Below are positions 7,883-16,852 of a DNA stretch of 64,000 bases, one piece after another. The stretch's first letter is position 1. Every line of letters begins with the position of its first letter. A model generated the notes under the pieces. It was not told the origin of the DNA, made no database searches, and saw only the letters and a list, made by a program, of their open reading frames with translations. The translations under genes and the position numbers were made by a program. The DNA lies in the NCBI RefSeq assembly GCF_001905655.1, contig NZ_JMHT01000029.1, forward strand, positions 1 through 64,000. The letters are read 5' to 3'. Origin of the DNA: Mycobacterium sp. ST-F2 (GTDB lineage Bacteria > Actinomycetota > Actinomycetes > Mycobacteriales > Mycobacteriaceae).

Positions 7883-9393
7883 GCACCAGTGCCCGCGTCC
7901 GCGCCATCCTGGGCGGCGTCATCTCGGCCTACCGGTCCGACCCGACGTATCAACACCGGCCGCAGGTCCTGGCCGAACTGGACTGGATCGCCCGCCGGCT
8001 CGACCAGCCGATTCGCATCGCCCTGGCCGGCACCCTCAAGGCCGGCAAGTCCACACTGGTGAATGCGCTTGTGGGCGAGGAGATTGCGCCCACCGACGCG
8101 ACCGAGGCCACCCGCCTGGTGACGTGGTTCCGGCACGGCACGACGCCCCGGGTGACGGCCAACCATCGCGACGGTCGCCGCACCGACGTGCCGATCACCC
8201 GCGACGGCGGCCTGACCTTCGATCTGGCGCGGTACTCCGGAGCGCAGGGCGCGGCCAATGTGGGAGACATCGTCGACCTCGACGTGCAGTGGCCCGCAGC
8301 GGAATTGGAACAGACGACCATCATCGACACGCCGGGTACCTCGTCGCTGTCGCGTGACGTCTCCGACCGGACGCTGCAACTGCTGGTGCCGCGCGACGGT
8401 GTCCCCCGCGTGGACGCCGTCGTCTTCCTGCTGCGGACGCTCAACGCGCCAGACATCGCGCTGCTCAAGCAGATCGGCGAACTCGTCGGCAGCGGCTCGG
8501 GCGCTCTCGGTGTCATCGGGGTGGCGTCGCGTGCCGACGAGATCGGGGCCGGACGCATCGACGCGATGATGTCGGCCCGCGAGGTGGCCACCCGGTTCAC
8601 CACGGAGCTGGACCGGACGGGCGTCTGCCAGGCCGTCGTCCCGGTATCGGGGCTGCTGGCGCTGACCGCACGCACGTTGCAGCAGAGCGAGTTCGCGGCG
8701 CTGCAGAAGCTGGCCGCGCTGGACGGAGACGGTGCCACTGCGCTGACCAAGGCCATGCTGTCTGCGGATCGCTTTGCCCGGCATGATGATTCGCTGCCGG
8801 TGGACGCCATCACCCGGGCCGCGTTACTGGAGCGGTTCGGCATGTTCGGTATCCGGATCGCCATCGCGGTGCTGCGCGCCGGTGTGACCGATTCCCTGGG
8901 GCTGGCCGACGAACTGCTGGAGCGCAGCGGCCTGGTGGCCCTGCGGGACGTCATCGACCAGCAGTTCGCGCAGCGCGCCGACATGCTGAAGGCGCACACC
9001 GCCTTGCGCTCGTTGCACCGTTTCGTCGAGGCCAACCCCATCTACGCGACGCCGTTCGTCCTAGCGGACATCGACCCGCTGCTGGCCGACACCCATGCCT
9101 TCGAGGAATTGCGTCTCCTCGGTCAATTACGTTCCCGGCCAACCACATTGAATGACGACGAGATGGCGTCCCTGCGCCGCATCATCGGCGGCTCGGGCAC
9201 CGACGCGGCGAGCCGCCTCGGACTGAGCAACGACGCGCCGTACGATGGCCCGCGCGCGGCCTTCGCGGCGGTGCAACGGTGGCGCCGCCGGGCTGATCAC
9301 CCGCTCAACGACCCCTTCACCGCGCGCGCCTGCAAGGCCGCCGTGCGCAGCGCCGAGGCTCTCGTCGCCGACTACGCGGCGCAGGGAAGGTGA
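7879..9393 (+). CDS. iniC: IniC, dynamin-like GTPase partner of IniA
   Basis: 504 residues; GTG 7879 overlaps the iniA TGA. GTPase motifs: G1 GTLKAGKS (51-58), G3 DTPGTSS (from Asp150), and a G4-like SRADE. It is shorter than IniA and has no obvious paired membrane segment, as in M. tuberculosis IniC (about 493 residues). Paired, overlapping dynamin genes are typical of bacterial dynamin systems that act as hetero-oligomers on membranes. Only 51 bases separate it from the downstream Abi-alpha-type gene, so the operon probably continues. Confidence 0.92.
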   Translation: MSTSARVRAILGGVISAYRSDPTYQHRPQVLAELDWIARRLDQPIRIALAGTLKAGKSTLVNALVGEEIAPTDATEATRLVTWFRHGTTPRVTANHRDGRRTDVPITRDGGLTFDLARYSGAQGAANVGDIVDLDVQWPAAELEQTTIIDTPGTSSLSRDVSDRTLQLLVPRDGVPRVDAVVFLLRTLNAPDIALLKQIGELVGSGSGALGVIGVASRADEIGAGRIDAMMSAREVATRFTTELDRTGVCQAVVPVSGLLALTARTLQQSEFAALQKLAALDGDGATALTKAMLSADRFARHDDSLPVDAITRAALLERFGMFGIRIAIAVLRAGVTDSLGLADELLERSGLVALRDVIDQQFAQRADMLKAHTALRSLHRFVEANPIYATPFVLADIDPLLADTHAFEELRLLGQLRSRPTTLNDDEMASLRRIIGGSGTDAASRLGLSNDAPYDGPRAAFAAVQRWRRRADHPLNDPFTARACKAAVRSAEALVADYAAQGR

Positions 9394-9444
9394 GATATTC
9401 GTGATCGTTGGCCAATTGGTACTCCACGCAGCTACCGTTTGCGG

Positions 9445-10128
9445 ATGGCTCAATCGTTTGACCCCTTCGGACTGGTAGGACGCGCGGTCGACGCTGCCCG
9501 TCTCGGCCTGGATGTGTACAGCTGGACCGAGCAGCAGATCGTCGGCGCCCTGCGTAAAGGCCTCAACGAACTGGAACCGGAAGTCATCGACGACGACGTC
9601 GTACCGGCGGCGCCGAAAGCCAAACCGGCCGATGCCGACGAATCGCTCAATTCCAAGATGAGCCAGCTGCTGAATCGGGCGCTCGACCAGAACACCGCGG
9701 GCAGCCAGACCGAGCTGTACCACCATCTGCTGGACCAGCTGGTGGCCGACGAGGCCCGCATCGTCGGCGCCCTGTCCGACGGCTCCGTCTCGCCCTTGGT
9801 CAACGTGTACGACCGGACCCGTAAGCCGGTGCTGGAGAACGCGGCACTGGTGGGCCGGACCGCGAACGTCGCGTTGCCGCAGATGACGCCGCAGTACGTC
9901 GGGCATTTGCTGGCGCTGCGCCTCGTGGAGATCGGGCCCGAGGATTCGTCCCTGAAAACCGAGTACGAGGTGTTGATGGCTGAGACCATCGTGCTGGGCG
10001 CGATCAAGGCCGCGTCGAAGGGCCCGCTGCCCGCCAAGGTGGAGAAGCTGACCTTGACGTTGTCGCCGCTGGGCCGATCGCTGTGGGCCGCCGCCACCGC
10101 GGAGGACGACAAGGACAGGTGGGGCTGA
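9445..10128 (+). CDS. Abi-alpha/DUF4393-type protein
   Basis: 227 residues from ATG 9445; no clear Shine-Dalgarno, consistent with read-through from iniC. The region around 75-140 (LLDQLVADEARIVGAL, then SPLVNVYDR) and the later LPQMTPQYVGHLLALRLVEIG part resemble the Abi-alpha/DUF4393 family, which was first linked to abortive infection but whose biochemistry is unknown. No membrane segment or signal peptide. The stop overlaps the start of the DUF445 gene (TGATG). Position after two dynamins suggests a membrane-stress or phage-tolerance role; that is inference. Confidence 0.65.
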   Translation: MAQSFDPFGLVGRAVDAARLGLDVYSWTEQQIVGALRKGLNELEPEVIDDDVVPAAPKAKPADADESLNSKMSQLLNRALDQNTAGSQTELYHHLLDQLVADEARIVGALSDGSVSPLVNVYDRTRKPVLENAALVGRTANVALPQMTPQYVGHLLALRLVEIGPEDSSLKTEYEVLMAETIVLGAIKAASKGPLPAKVEKLTLTLSPLGRSLWAAATAEDDKDRWG

Positions 10129-11369
10129 TGTCGTTGACCGAGATCCTCACCGACTTCCGTGAGCACTGGATCATCTACTTCTCGATGCCGCTGGTGGCCG
10201 CGTTCGTCGGCTGGAGCACCAAGATCGTCGCGATGGAGATGATCTACCGGCCGCTGGAGTTCAAGGGCATCGGACCGATCGGCTGGCAGGGCATCATCCC
10301 GCGGCGGGCCGGCAAGGTCGGTTCCACGACTATCGAGCTACTGACCCAGAACCTGCTCAAACCCGAGGAACTCCTCTCGCGCATCGACGCCAAAGAGGCC
10401 GTCGAGGTGCTGCGCGAACCGTTGGCCGCGTCGATCAATGACATCGCCCGCGACGTCGCCGAAGAGATCCGTCCGGGTCTGTGGGATTCACTGCCCGAGG
10501 CCGGGCGCCAGGCGGTGCTGAACCGCATCCAATCCCAGGCGCCGCGCATCACCGAGAAGATGCTGAACGAGATGCAGTCGGACCTGAGCCGGTTCGTCGA
10601 CCTGCAGTTCCTCTCGGTCACCACGCTGGTGCGCAACAAGGAGAAGCTCAACAAGCTGATGCGCGGCCTGTCCGACGACGCCATGGCGTTCGTCCGGCGC
10701 AGCGGCATCTACTTCGGTTTGATCATCGGTACCGCGCAGATGTTCGTCTGGGCCATCTTCAAACTGCCGTGGATCATGCCGGCGTTCGGTTTCGGTATCG
10801 GTCTGATCAGCGACTATATCGCCCTGAACATGCTGTTCCGGCCCATCAAGCCGACGAAGTACCTGGGCTTCATCAAGTTCCAGGGGCTGCTGCACGCCCA
10901 GCGCGAGAAGATCACCGCCGACTACGCCCGCATCCTGGCCGAGGACCTGTTCGCGCCCGACATCCTCTTCGACGGCATCCTCAAGGGACCCGGCGCCGAC
11001 AAGCTGTTCTCCATGGTCGCCCGCGAGGTCGAGCTCGCGATCGACAGCGAGGTCGGCGGCTTCACCGGCACCGTCGTGAAGTTCGCGGTCGGCACGTCGA
11101 AGTACAACGCGCTCAAGGACAAGGTCGTCGATCTGGTGGTCGAGCGGCTGCCGTCGACGCTGCTCGACGCGCAGGACTACGCCATGAGCAAGATCGATCT
11201 CGAGAACACCATCATCGAGAAGATGAATCAGCTCACCAATGAGGAGTACGAGTCGATTCTGCGGCCGGTGTTCAAGGACGACGAGCCGTTGATGATCGCC
11301 ATCGGCGCCATCCTCGGTGGCTGTGTCGGTGAGCTCCAGGTACTGATGATCGAGTTCTTCACCCACTAG
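10128..11369 (+). CDS. DUF445 family membrane protein
   Basis: 413 residues, with the start coupled to the preceding gene by TGATG. An N-terminal membrane segment (about 13-35) is followed by the DUF445 signature GWSTKIVAMEMIYRPLEF and WQGIIPRRAGK, a long helical region, a central hydrophobic pair (IYFGLIIGTAQMFVWAIF and the following helix with a second NMLFRPIKP repeat), and a C-terminal hydrophobic helix. The duplicated 'N/EMxxRPxxF/P' element shows internal symmetry. DUF445 proteins are inner-membrane proteins of unknown function. Its stop codon overlaps that of the convergent gene within ACTAGT. Confidence 0.8.
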   Translation: MSLTEILTDFREHWIIYFSMPLVAAFVGWSTKIVAMEMIYRPLEFKGIGPIGWQGIIPRRAGKVGSTTIELLTQNLLKPEELLSRIDAKEAVEVLREPLAASINDIARDVAEEIRPGLWDSLPEAGRQAVLNRIQSQAPRITEKMLNEMQSDLSRFVDLQFLSVTTLVRNKEKLNKLMRGLSDDAMAFVRRSGIYFGLIIGTAQMFVWAIFKLPWIMPAFGFGIGLISDYIALNMLFRPIKPTKYLGFIKFQGLLHAQREKITADYARILAEDLFAPDILFDGILKGPGADKLFSMVAREVELAIDSEVGGFTGTVVKFAVGTSKYNALKDKVVDLVVERLPSTLLDAQDYAMSKIDLENTIIEKMNQLTNEEYESILRPVFKDDEPLMIAIGAILGGCVGELQVLMIEFFTH

Positions 11370-11758
11370 TGCGGGCGCGGTCCCGACGGGTGGGTGCGCC
11401 GGGACTGCGTGATAGATGTCGACGTCTTCGGTGCCGTGGTGCGGCTGGTGGTCGTGCTGTCGCCCGGCGGCGGCGGGGACGTCGTGGTCGTCGTCTCGGA
11501 GGGCGGCGGCAGGTCGATGTCGGTGGTCGACGGCGTGACCGACGTATAGCTCGAGGACGTCGAGGTGGTCGTGCTCGCCGTCAGGGTGGACGACGTCACG
11601 GGGGCGTCGGTGATGACCGGCACCGGCGGCGGTGTCGGCTGGTTGTAGTGCCGGGTCAGCCACGTCGCCGCGAAATACATCAGGGCGATGGCGACGAGCG
11701 CGGCGATGCTGGCGCCCACGACATGGGGTGTGCGCTCGTGCCACGGCCGCTCGGTCAT
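11366..11758 (-). CDS. single-pass membrane protein with Thr/Ser/Pro-rich ectodomain
   Basis: 130 residues. One hydrophobic segment (about 14-34) follows a short cytoplasmic HERTPH-containing N-terminus; the remaining 95 residues are mostly Thr, Ser and Pro and should be extracytoplasmic. The start lies six bases after the stop of the oxidoreductase gene, so they are probably cotranscribed. Same layout as the tail of the Hsp70-like protein at the start of the window. No domain recognised. Confidence 0.7.
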   Translation of the reverse strand: MTERPWHERTPHVVGASIAALVAIALMYFAATWLTRHYNQPTPPPVPVITDAPVTSSTLTASTTTSTSSSYTSVTPSTTDIDLPPPSETTTTTSPPPPGDSTTTSRTTAPKTSTSITQSRRTHPSGPRPH

Positions 11759-11764
11759 GGCCGG

Positions 11765-12694
11765 TCAGCGTAGCTGGGGGATGACTTCTTTGCTGAAGAA
11801 CTCGATGTGGTCGAGATCGGCCATGTCCAGCACCTGCAGGTAGATGCGCTGGACCCCGGCCGCGATGAACGGCGCCAGCTTGTCGACGATCTCCGCCGGC
11901 GTGCCGACGGTGGGGGAGTTGCCGCGCATCTCGTCGACCTCGCGGCCGATGGCGGCGGCGCGGCGGGCAATCTCCGCGTCGTCCTTGCCCGCACACAGCA
12001 CGAAAGCCGCTGAGTACGTGATGCTTTCGAGCGCCCGCCCAGCTGTCGCCACCGCGGCCCGCACCCGGCCGAACTGGGTGGTGAGGGTGTCGATGTCGAC
12101 GAACGGGATGTTGAACTCCGAGGCGAAACGGGCGGCCAGCGCGGGGGTCCGCTTGGCGCCGCCGCCACCGATGATCACCGGCGGACGGGCCTGCACCGGC
12201 TTGGGCAGGGCCGGGGAATTCTTGACGGTGTAGTGCGTGCCGGCGAAGTCGAAATGTTCGCCGACCGGGGTGTCCCAGAAGCCGGTGATGATCTGCAGTT
12301 GCTCGTCGAGGCGGTCGAACCGCTCACCCAGCGGCGGGAACGGGATGGCGTAGGCCTCGTGCTCCTCGGCGAACCAGCCGGCGCCGAGGCCCAATTCCAC
12401 ACGGCCGCCGCTCATTTCGTCGACCTGCGCGACGGCGATGGCGAGCGGACCGGGATACCGGAATGTCGCGGAGGTGACCATGGTGCCCAGTCGGATGGTG
12501 CTGGTCTCGCGGGCGATGCCGCCGAGCGTCACCCAGGAGTCGGTCGGGCCGGGCAGTCCGTCGCCGGCCATGGCCAGGTAATGGTCGGATCGGAAGAACG
12601 CCGAATAGCCGAGTCTTTCTGCGGCCTGCGCGACGGCGAGCTGGTCGGCGTAGGTGGCACCCTGCTGCGGTTCGACGAATACCCGGAAGTCCAT
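11765..12694 (-). CDS. LLM-class F420-dependent oxidoreductase
   Basis: 309 residues of a luciferase-like TIM-barrel family: N-terminal FRVFVEPQQGATY, the SDHY segment typical of F420-binding members, the LGTMVTSATFRYPGPLA and GGRVELGLGAGW blocks, and RPPVIIGGGGAKR. Mycobacterial LLM proteins with this pattern usually use cofactor F420; the substrate cannot be told from sequence. It precedes the Thr/Pro-rich membrane protein gene and follows a lipoprotein gene after 18 bases. Confidence 0.88.
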   Translation of the reverse strand: MDFRVFVEPQQGATYADQLAVAQAAERLGYSAFFRSDHYLAMAGDGLPGPTDSWVTLGGIARETSTIRLGTMVTSATFRYPGPLAIAVAQVDEMSGGRVELGLGAGWFAEEHEAYAIPFPPLGERFDRLDEQLQIITGFWDTPVGEHFDFAGTHYTVKNSPALPKPVQARPPVIIGGGGAKRTPALAARFASEFNIPFVDIDTLTTQFGRVRAAVATAGRALESITYSAAFVLCAGKDDAEIARRAAAIGREVDEMRGNSPTVGTPAEIVDKLAPFIAAGVQRIYLQVLDMADLDHIEFFSKEVIPQLR

Positions 12695-12712
12695 GCTCGC
12701 CAGCCTAAGGGT

Positions 12713-13249
12713 TCAGAACGCTTTCACACTCGTGGTCGAGACGAACATCCCGTGGCCCGTGCCGGCGTTGGTGAAGCGGGTGCCCTCGGCGCTGGCGAGG
12801 ATGGTCCAGCCCACCGCCGAATACGTCTGGTAGTCGATGGTGACGGTCGGGATGGCACCGAGATTGCCGACCACCCAGGACAATTCACCGGCAGCCGTGA
12901 CCCGGACGCCGTTCGCGGTCTCCCCGTTGACCTTCGGTGCGTTGGTGAAGGCCGACTCGCAGTCGACCTCGGCCGTGCTGAGCTGGCACCGCGTCAGGCC
13001 GGACTTGGTCGCGACGAAGACGTACCCATTCTGCGGCGTGAGAACCTGCGCGTCGGGCGGTACGGCGTGGGGTGCGGGGATCGGGCTGACCGGAACCGGT
13101 CGGATCGCCTTCTCGCTCGGTGTCGGCGCGCTAGCCGACGATTCGCCGGTGTCCAGCCCCGCCTTCGGGCTTCCGGTGGTGGTGCTGTCGCAGCCGGCGA
13201 GCAGCGCGACGGGGGCAGCGATGAGGGCGATAAGCCGATGGTGGTTCAT
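12713..13249 (-). CDS. lipoprotein of unknown function
   Basis: 178 residues from ATG 13249, chosen because it gives a typical signal peptide with lipobox LLAGC (Cys at residue 20); longer in-frame starts would bury it. After a Ser/Thr/Pro linker comes a C-terminal domain of about 130 residues with two further cysteines (RCQ and DCES), probably disulfide-bonded, ending STTSVKAF. In M. tuberculosis the lipoprotein gene lpqJ lies near iniC on the opposite strand, so this may be its counterpart, but I cannot confirm the homology. It follows the WWDP-repeat gene after 11 bases. Confidence 0.75.
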   Translation of the reverse strand: MNHHRLIALIAAPVALLAGCDSTTTGSPKAGLDTGESSASAPTPSEKAIRPVPVSPIPAPHAVPPDAQVLTPQNGYVFVATKSGLTRCQLSTAEVDCESAFTNAPKVNGETANGVRVTAAGELSWVVGNLGAIPTVTIDYQTYSAVGWTILASAEGTRFTNAGTGHGMFVSTTSVKAF

Positions 13250-13260
13250 CGGCTTACAGG

Positions 13261-13557
13261 CTACTGCGGCAGCAGGGGCGGACGGCAGATGTTGTTGATC
13301 GGGTCCCACCACGCGCCGTCGCGGCAGTCGAGCGGCGTCGTCGAGACCGGCGGCCGGCAACTGTTGATGTTCGGGTCCCACCAACCGCCAGGACAGTTCT
13401 GCACCAACGGCGCCTGGCACCGGTTCTGCACCGGGTCCCACCAGGTGCCGTTGTCGCAGTCTGCGTTGCTGACGGCAGGCGTGATCGCGGCGGTGATGGC
13501 CATGGGCGCCAAGGCTGCCGCGGCGATGACGGCGGCACGCTGCAGAGATTTGTGCAT
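13261..13557 (-). CDS. secreted protein with three WWDP repeats
   Basis: 98 residues from ATG 13557. A signal peptide (residues 1-32, ending SNA) is followed by three tandem units of 19-23 residues, each of the form Cys-x-x-G-x-WWDP-x-x-N-x-C (WWDPVQNRC, WWDPNINSC, WWDPINNIC). Each unit has two cysteines and would form a small disulfide-closed module. The family resembles short mycobacterial secreted proteins of unknown role. Probably cotranscribed with the lipoprotein gene 11 bases downstream. Confidence 0.8.
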   Translation of the reverse strand: MHKSLQRAAVIAAAALAPMAITAAITPAVSNADCDNGTWWDPVQNRCQAPLVQNCPGGWWDPNINSCRPPVSTTPLDCRDGAWWDPINNICRPPLLPQ

Positions 13558-13581
13558 GGACCCACCATAACGACGTCGAAA

Positions 13582-13628
13582 GTGAAGTAGATGGCGAGGA
13601 TTCGCTGAATCTTGGCGATCTACTTCAC
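13582..13628. repeat. 47-bp imperfect palindrome
   Basis: GTGAAGTAGAT (13582-13592) is matched exactly by ATCTACTTCAC (13618-13628), and the inner GATTC-GCT-GAATC is also perfect; 19 of 22 positions pair overall. It lies between the end of the 90-residue secreted-protein gene and the start of the WWDP gene (both minus). It could act as a terminator, a 5'-leader structure or an operator; no T run follows on either strand. Confidence 0.6.
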
Positions 13629-13645
13629 ATTCGGCGAAGCGAAGC

Positions 13646-13918
13646 TCAGTTACACGGCAAGTCGCCCGGTGTGTAGTAGGGCACCCCGGCAGGGGTGTAG
13701 CACGGCGGGCGGCCCGCGGCAGCCTGGGCGGCCGCGTCGTCCGGTGCGGCGACTGCCGCGGCGACCGCGGCGTCACCAGCGACGTTCGTACAGCCGCCCG
13801 CACTGACGTGCCGGCCCCCGACGCTGCCGCACACGTCGGCGTGTGCGGCAGGCGTGACGACGGCCGGCACCGCCGAGGATGCGAGCAGAAACAGCACTGC
13901 AGCTGCGGATTTCTTCAT
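13646..13918 (-). CDS. small secreted four-cysteine protein (paralogue 1)
   Basis: 90 residues with a signal peptide ending AHA (about 1-27). The mature part has ADVCGSVGGRHVSAGGCTN, an Ala-rich middle and the C-terminal PCYTPAGVPYYTP segment, with four cysteines in total. The gene at 51566-51838 encodes a protein of identical length and the same cysteine pattern, so the two are paralogues. No function recognised; export and probable disulfides are inferred from the sequence. Confidence 0.8.
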   Translation of the reverse strand: MKKSAAAVLFLLASSAVPAVVTPAAHADVCGSVGGRHVSAGGCTNVAGDAAVAAAVAAPDDAAAQAAAGRPPCYTPAGVPYYTPGDLPCN

Positions 13919-13951
13919 GCGAAGATTATTGACGAACTAGTCAGGTCAATG

Positions 13952-16801
13952 TCAGCTTTCCTTGTAAGTGCCATCGCCGGCGAGGGCGAAGTAGCGGCCG
14001 GGCGGCGGCAGGGGATCGCGGCGCAGCGGACCGGCGACCGGGCGGTGCCACGGCGTCATCGGCACGTCGTCGACCACGCGAACGAACACCGGCCGTTCCA
14101 GGGCAGGCAGGCTCGCCAGCGCCTCATCGAGGTCGGCGGCGGAGATGTCCTGCCCGTCCACCAAGGACAGCGCCGCGATCGCCACTTCGGCGTCGTCGGA
14201 AGCGACGCCGAAGGTGTGCACCAGGTCGACGCTCGGCAGCTTGCCGATGGCCGCGGTGATCGGCAGCGAGGCCACGATGCCGTCGGCGGTGTGGACCTGG
14301 GTATCGACGGCGTCGATCAGCCAGTAATCACCGTCGGCGTCCCGGCTGACCAGGCTGCCGCTGGAGAACCATGCGTCGCCGGCCGCGAACACGTTCCGGA
14401 TGGGCGGCGCGGAGGCGGTCGTCGCTGAACCGATCTTCACCAGCAGCAGCCCGGTCTCGTCGTCGGCGCAGCGGATCGCGTAGCCGTCGTCACCCGAAAC
14501 AACCTGCTGCGCTTCGGGATCCCAGCGGACCACCGCCACCGTTGCGCTGCCGGGCAGTGGCCGGCCCAGGGACCCGGGCTTGGTCGGGTTGATGTTGGCC
14601 AGGATGGCCTCGCCCTCACTGGTGGTCCAGAAGTCCAGGACGCCGGCGGGTGCGAAACGATCCAGAACTCGGCGCCACAGACCGCGCGGCATACCGGAGC
14701 CGACGAACAGTCGGACGGAGTGATTGCGTTCGGCGGGCTGCGGCGCGGCATTGACCAGCGGTCGCAGTTGCGCCCACGTGTAGCAGACGATGGTGACGCC
14801 ATAGCGGCGTACTTCGGTCCAGAACGTCGCCGGGTCCAGATCGGTTGCCATGGCCAGGCGGCTGCCGCCGGCGACCGCACCGCCGATACCGGTGAGCAGG
14901 CCGGAGGTGTGGTAGATCGGGTTGATGCAGTAGACCGTGTCGGAGTTGGTCAACTCCGCAGAGGTCGCGGTGCCGTACGCCGACAATCCGAAGCGGCCGT
15001 TGGTGACTCGGATGGGTCGGGGGTCGCCGTCGGGGCCGCCGAAGAAGATGAACGCGAGCTCACCGGCGCGGCCCGGGTTGGGGCGGTACCAGTCCGGGAT
15101 GCGCACGGCATTGGTCTCGCCGATCTCGAGCGCGGTGAGCGTGCGGTCGCGGTGCAGGTAGGGCGTATCGAGCAGGAAGGTGTGCAGCGGGCGCCCGGCG
15201 AAGTCGGCCTCGGAATGCTCGGGGTCGGCGATCACCCTGTTCACCTTGCCGAGTTCGACTTCCCGTGCGGTATCGGCATCGGGCCGCAGCATCACGACGA
15301 CGGCGCCGATGCGGTTCAGTGCGACCACCACCGCCAGCGCAGAGGGTCGGGTGCCCATCATGACGCCGACGTGCTCACCGGCGCGCACGCCCGCTGCGAG
15401 CAGGCCGCGAACCACGGCGTCGATGCGGACCTTGTTCTCGCCGTAGGTGTAGCTGCGGTCCTCATACATGAAGCTCACATCGTTGGGAGCATGCTCGGCC
15501 TGTTCATCGAACAAGAGCGCCAACGAGATTCGCGAGTTCGCATCGAGGCTACGGATGCGCGCCAACCGTGGCATCTGGCGTGACACCGTGCCGAACACGC
15601 CGCGCATGTTGCCCACCGAGCGGGCCACGGAACCGGCAACCGTGCGGCCGACATCGATCAGAGCCTGGACGCCCTCGGCCGGTCCGGCGGGCGCCGTCTC
15701 GGGGATGGTGGTCGTCGCGTCGACCTTGGCGACGTGTTCCGGCAACTCGCCGAGGCCCTCTGCGTACCGCATCCAGTCGGCGACCAGCGGCCACGTGTGG
15801 TTTGTTGCGGTGCTACCCACCACCAGCCCGAAATGCCCTGCGTGCAAGGTGCTTTCGAAGATTTCGGCGCGCGGGGCGGCGCCGACGATGCCGCGGACCG
15901 ATGCGGGAGGCGCGATCTCGTCGACCTCTCCGACGAAGGCGAGGATCGGCGAGGTGATGTCGGCGAGCGTCACCGGCCGCCCGGCGATGCTGAAGCCACC
16001 CGTCAACATCCTGTTGTGGACCAGGAACTGCTGCAAGAACTCGGCGAGGGCGGGCCCCGGCCACGCCACCCAGCCGTCGTTCATCAAATAACGACGCTGT
16101 CCCTCGCGGGGCAACAGCGCGTCGCGGTCGTGCAACGCGGCCAGGAACTGAAGCTGTCCGGTGACCGCCTTCACCGGGTCGAGCATCTGGAAACCCAGCC
16201 GGGTCGCCCAGCCCGGCACCGACCGGCCGCGCAGGACGTTCTCCATGACGAACCCGGCACCCGGGATGGCGACGTTCGCCGGCACCCCGAACGGTGCGGT
16301 CTTGCTCAGGTCCACCGGGCTGCCGAAGGTCACCACGCTGGCGATGCCTTCGCTGCGCCGGTATGCCGACGTTTGATAGCAGAACATGCCACCCTGCGAA
16401 TACCCGGCGATGTGCACCTTGGCTCCGGTGGTGGCGACGATCTCGTCGATGGCCGCGTCGATGGCCAGAACGTGATCGGCCAGGGTGCGCTTGAGCCCGC
16501 CAGGCTCTTGTTCCGGCGAACCGAAGTCGATGACCCACGGGTCGATGCCGTGCTCTATCAGAGTGCGCACGCCGCTGGCCTGCGGTGACACGTCGAACAC
16601 GTCGGCGGTGAGCATCAGGGGCGGCACCAGTAGCACCTGGGGCCGGCCCGCCTCTCCCGCGGTGCGGTACCGCCGCAGCTTGTGGATCCGGCCCTGAGCG
16701 ACGACGTCGAACGGCGCCGGCTCTTCGCCCGTCTCCAACCCGCCGTAGCGGGCCACTTCCAGCCAGTTACGAGTCGTTGCTACAACCCTGTCGAAGATCA
16801 C
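13952..16801 (-). CDS. fusion of PHA-synthase-like alpha/beta hydrolase and degenerate acyl-CoA synthetase-like domain
   Basis: 949 residues from GTG 16801. Residues 1-350 are an alpha/beta hydrolase of PhaC/PHA-depolymerase type: nucleophile elbow GYSQG (133-137; Ser135 where true PhaC synthases have Cys), Asp294 in VGEVDEIAPP and His323 in HAGHFG. Residues 425-949 have the fold signature of adenylate-forming enzymes, but the usual SGTTGxPKG loop is replaced by FFGGPDGDPRP (586-596), and the C-terminal catalytic Lys segment is not recognisable. It is third in an operon after a monooxygenase and an alpha/beta hydrolase (51-bp gap). An acyl-transfer or lipid-modifying role is plausible, but the adenylation half may be inactive. 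Confidence 0.75.
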   Translation of the reverse strand: MIFDRVVATTRNWLEVARYGGLETGEEPAPFDVVAQGRIHKLRRYRTAGEAGRPQVLLVPPLMLTADVFDVSPQASGVRTLIEHGIDPWVIDFGSPEQEPGGLKRTLADHVLAIDAAIDEIVATTGAKVHIAGYSQGGMFCYQTSAYRRSEGIASVVTFGSPVDLSKTAPFGVPANVAIPGAGFVMENVLRGRSVPGWATRLGFQMLDPVKAVTGQLQFLAALHDRDALLPREGQRRYLMNDGWVAWPGPALAEFLQQFLVHNRMLTGGFSIAGRPVTLADITSPILAFVGEVDEIAPPASVRGIVGAAPRAEIFESTLHAGHFGLVVGSTATNHTWPLVADWMRYAEGLGELPEHVAKVDATTTIPETAPAGPAEGVQALIDVGRTVAGSVARSVGNMRGVFGTVSRQMPRLARIRSLDANSRISLALLFDEQAEHAPNDVSFMYEDRSYTYGENKVRIDAVVRGLLAAGVRAGEHVGVMMGTRPSALAVVVALNRIGAVVVMLRPDADTAREVELGKVNRVIADPEHSEADFAGRPLHTFLLDTPYLHRDRTLTALEIGETNAVRIPDWYRPNPGRAGELAFIFFGGPDGDPRPIRVTNGRFGLSAYGTATSAELTNSDTVYCINPIYHTSGLLTGIGGAVAGGSRLAMATDLDPATFWTEVRRYGVTIVCYTWAQLRPLVNAAPQPAERNHSVRLFVGSGMPRGLWRRVLDRFAPAGVLDFWTTSEGEAILANINPTKPGSLGRPLPGSATVAVVRWDPEAQQVVSGDDGYAIRCADDETGLLLVKIGSATTASAPPIRNVFAAGDAWFSSGSLVSRDADGDYWLIDAVDTQVHTADGIVASLPITAAIGKLPSVDLVHTFGVASDDAEVAIAALSLVDGQDISAADLDEALASLPALERPVFVRVVDDVPMTPWHRPVAGPLRRDPLPPPGRYFALAGDGTYKES

Positions 16802-16852
16802 GGTCCGCCCTTTCGATCAACACTCGGTGAAGATCATGCCAAGCGGACGCGT

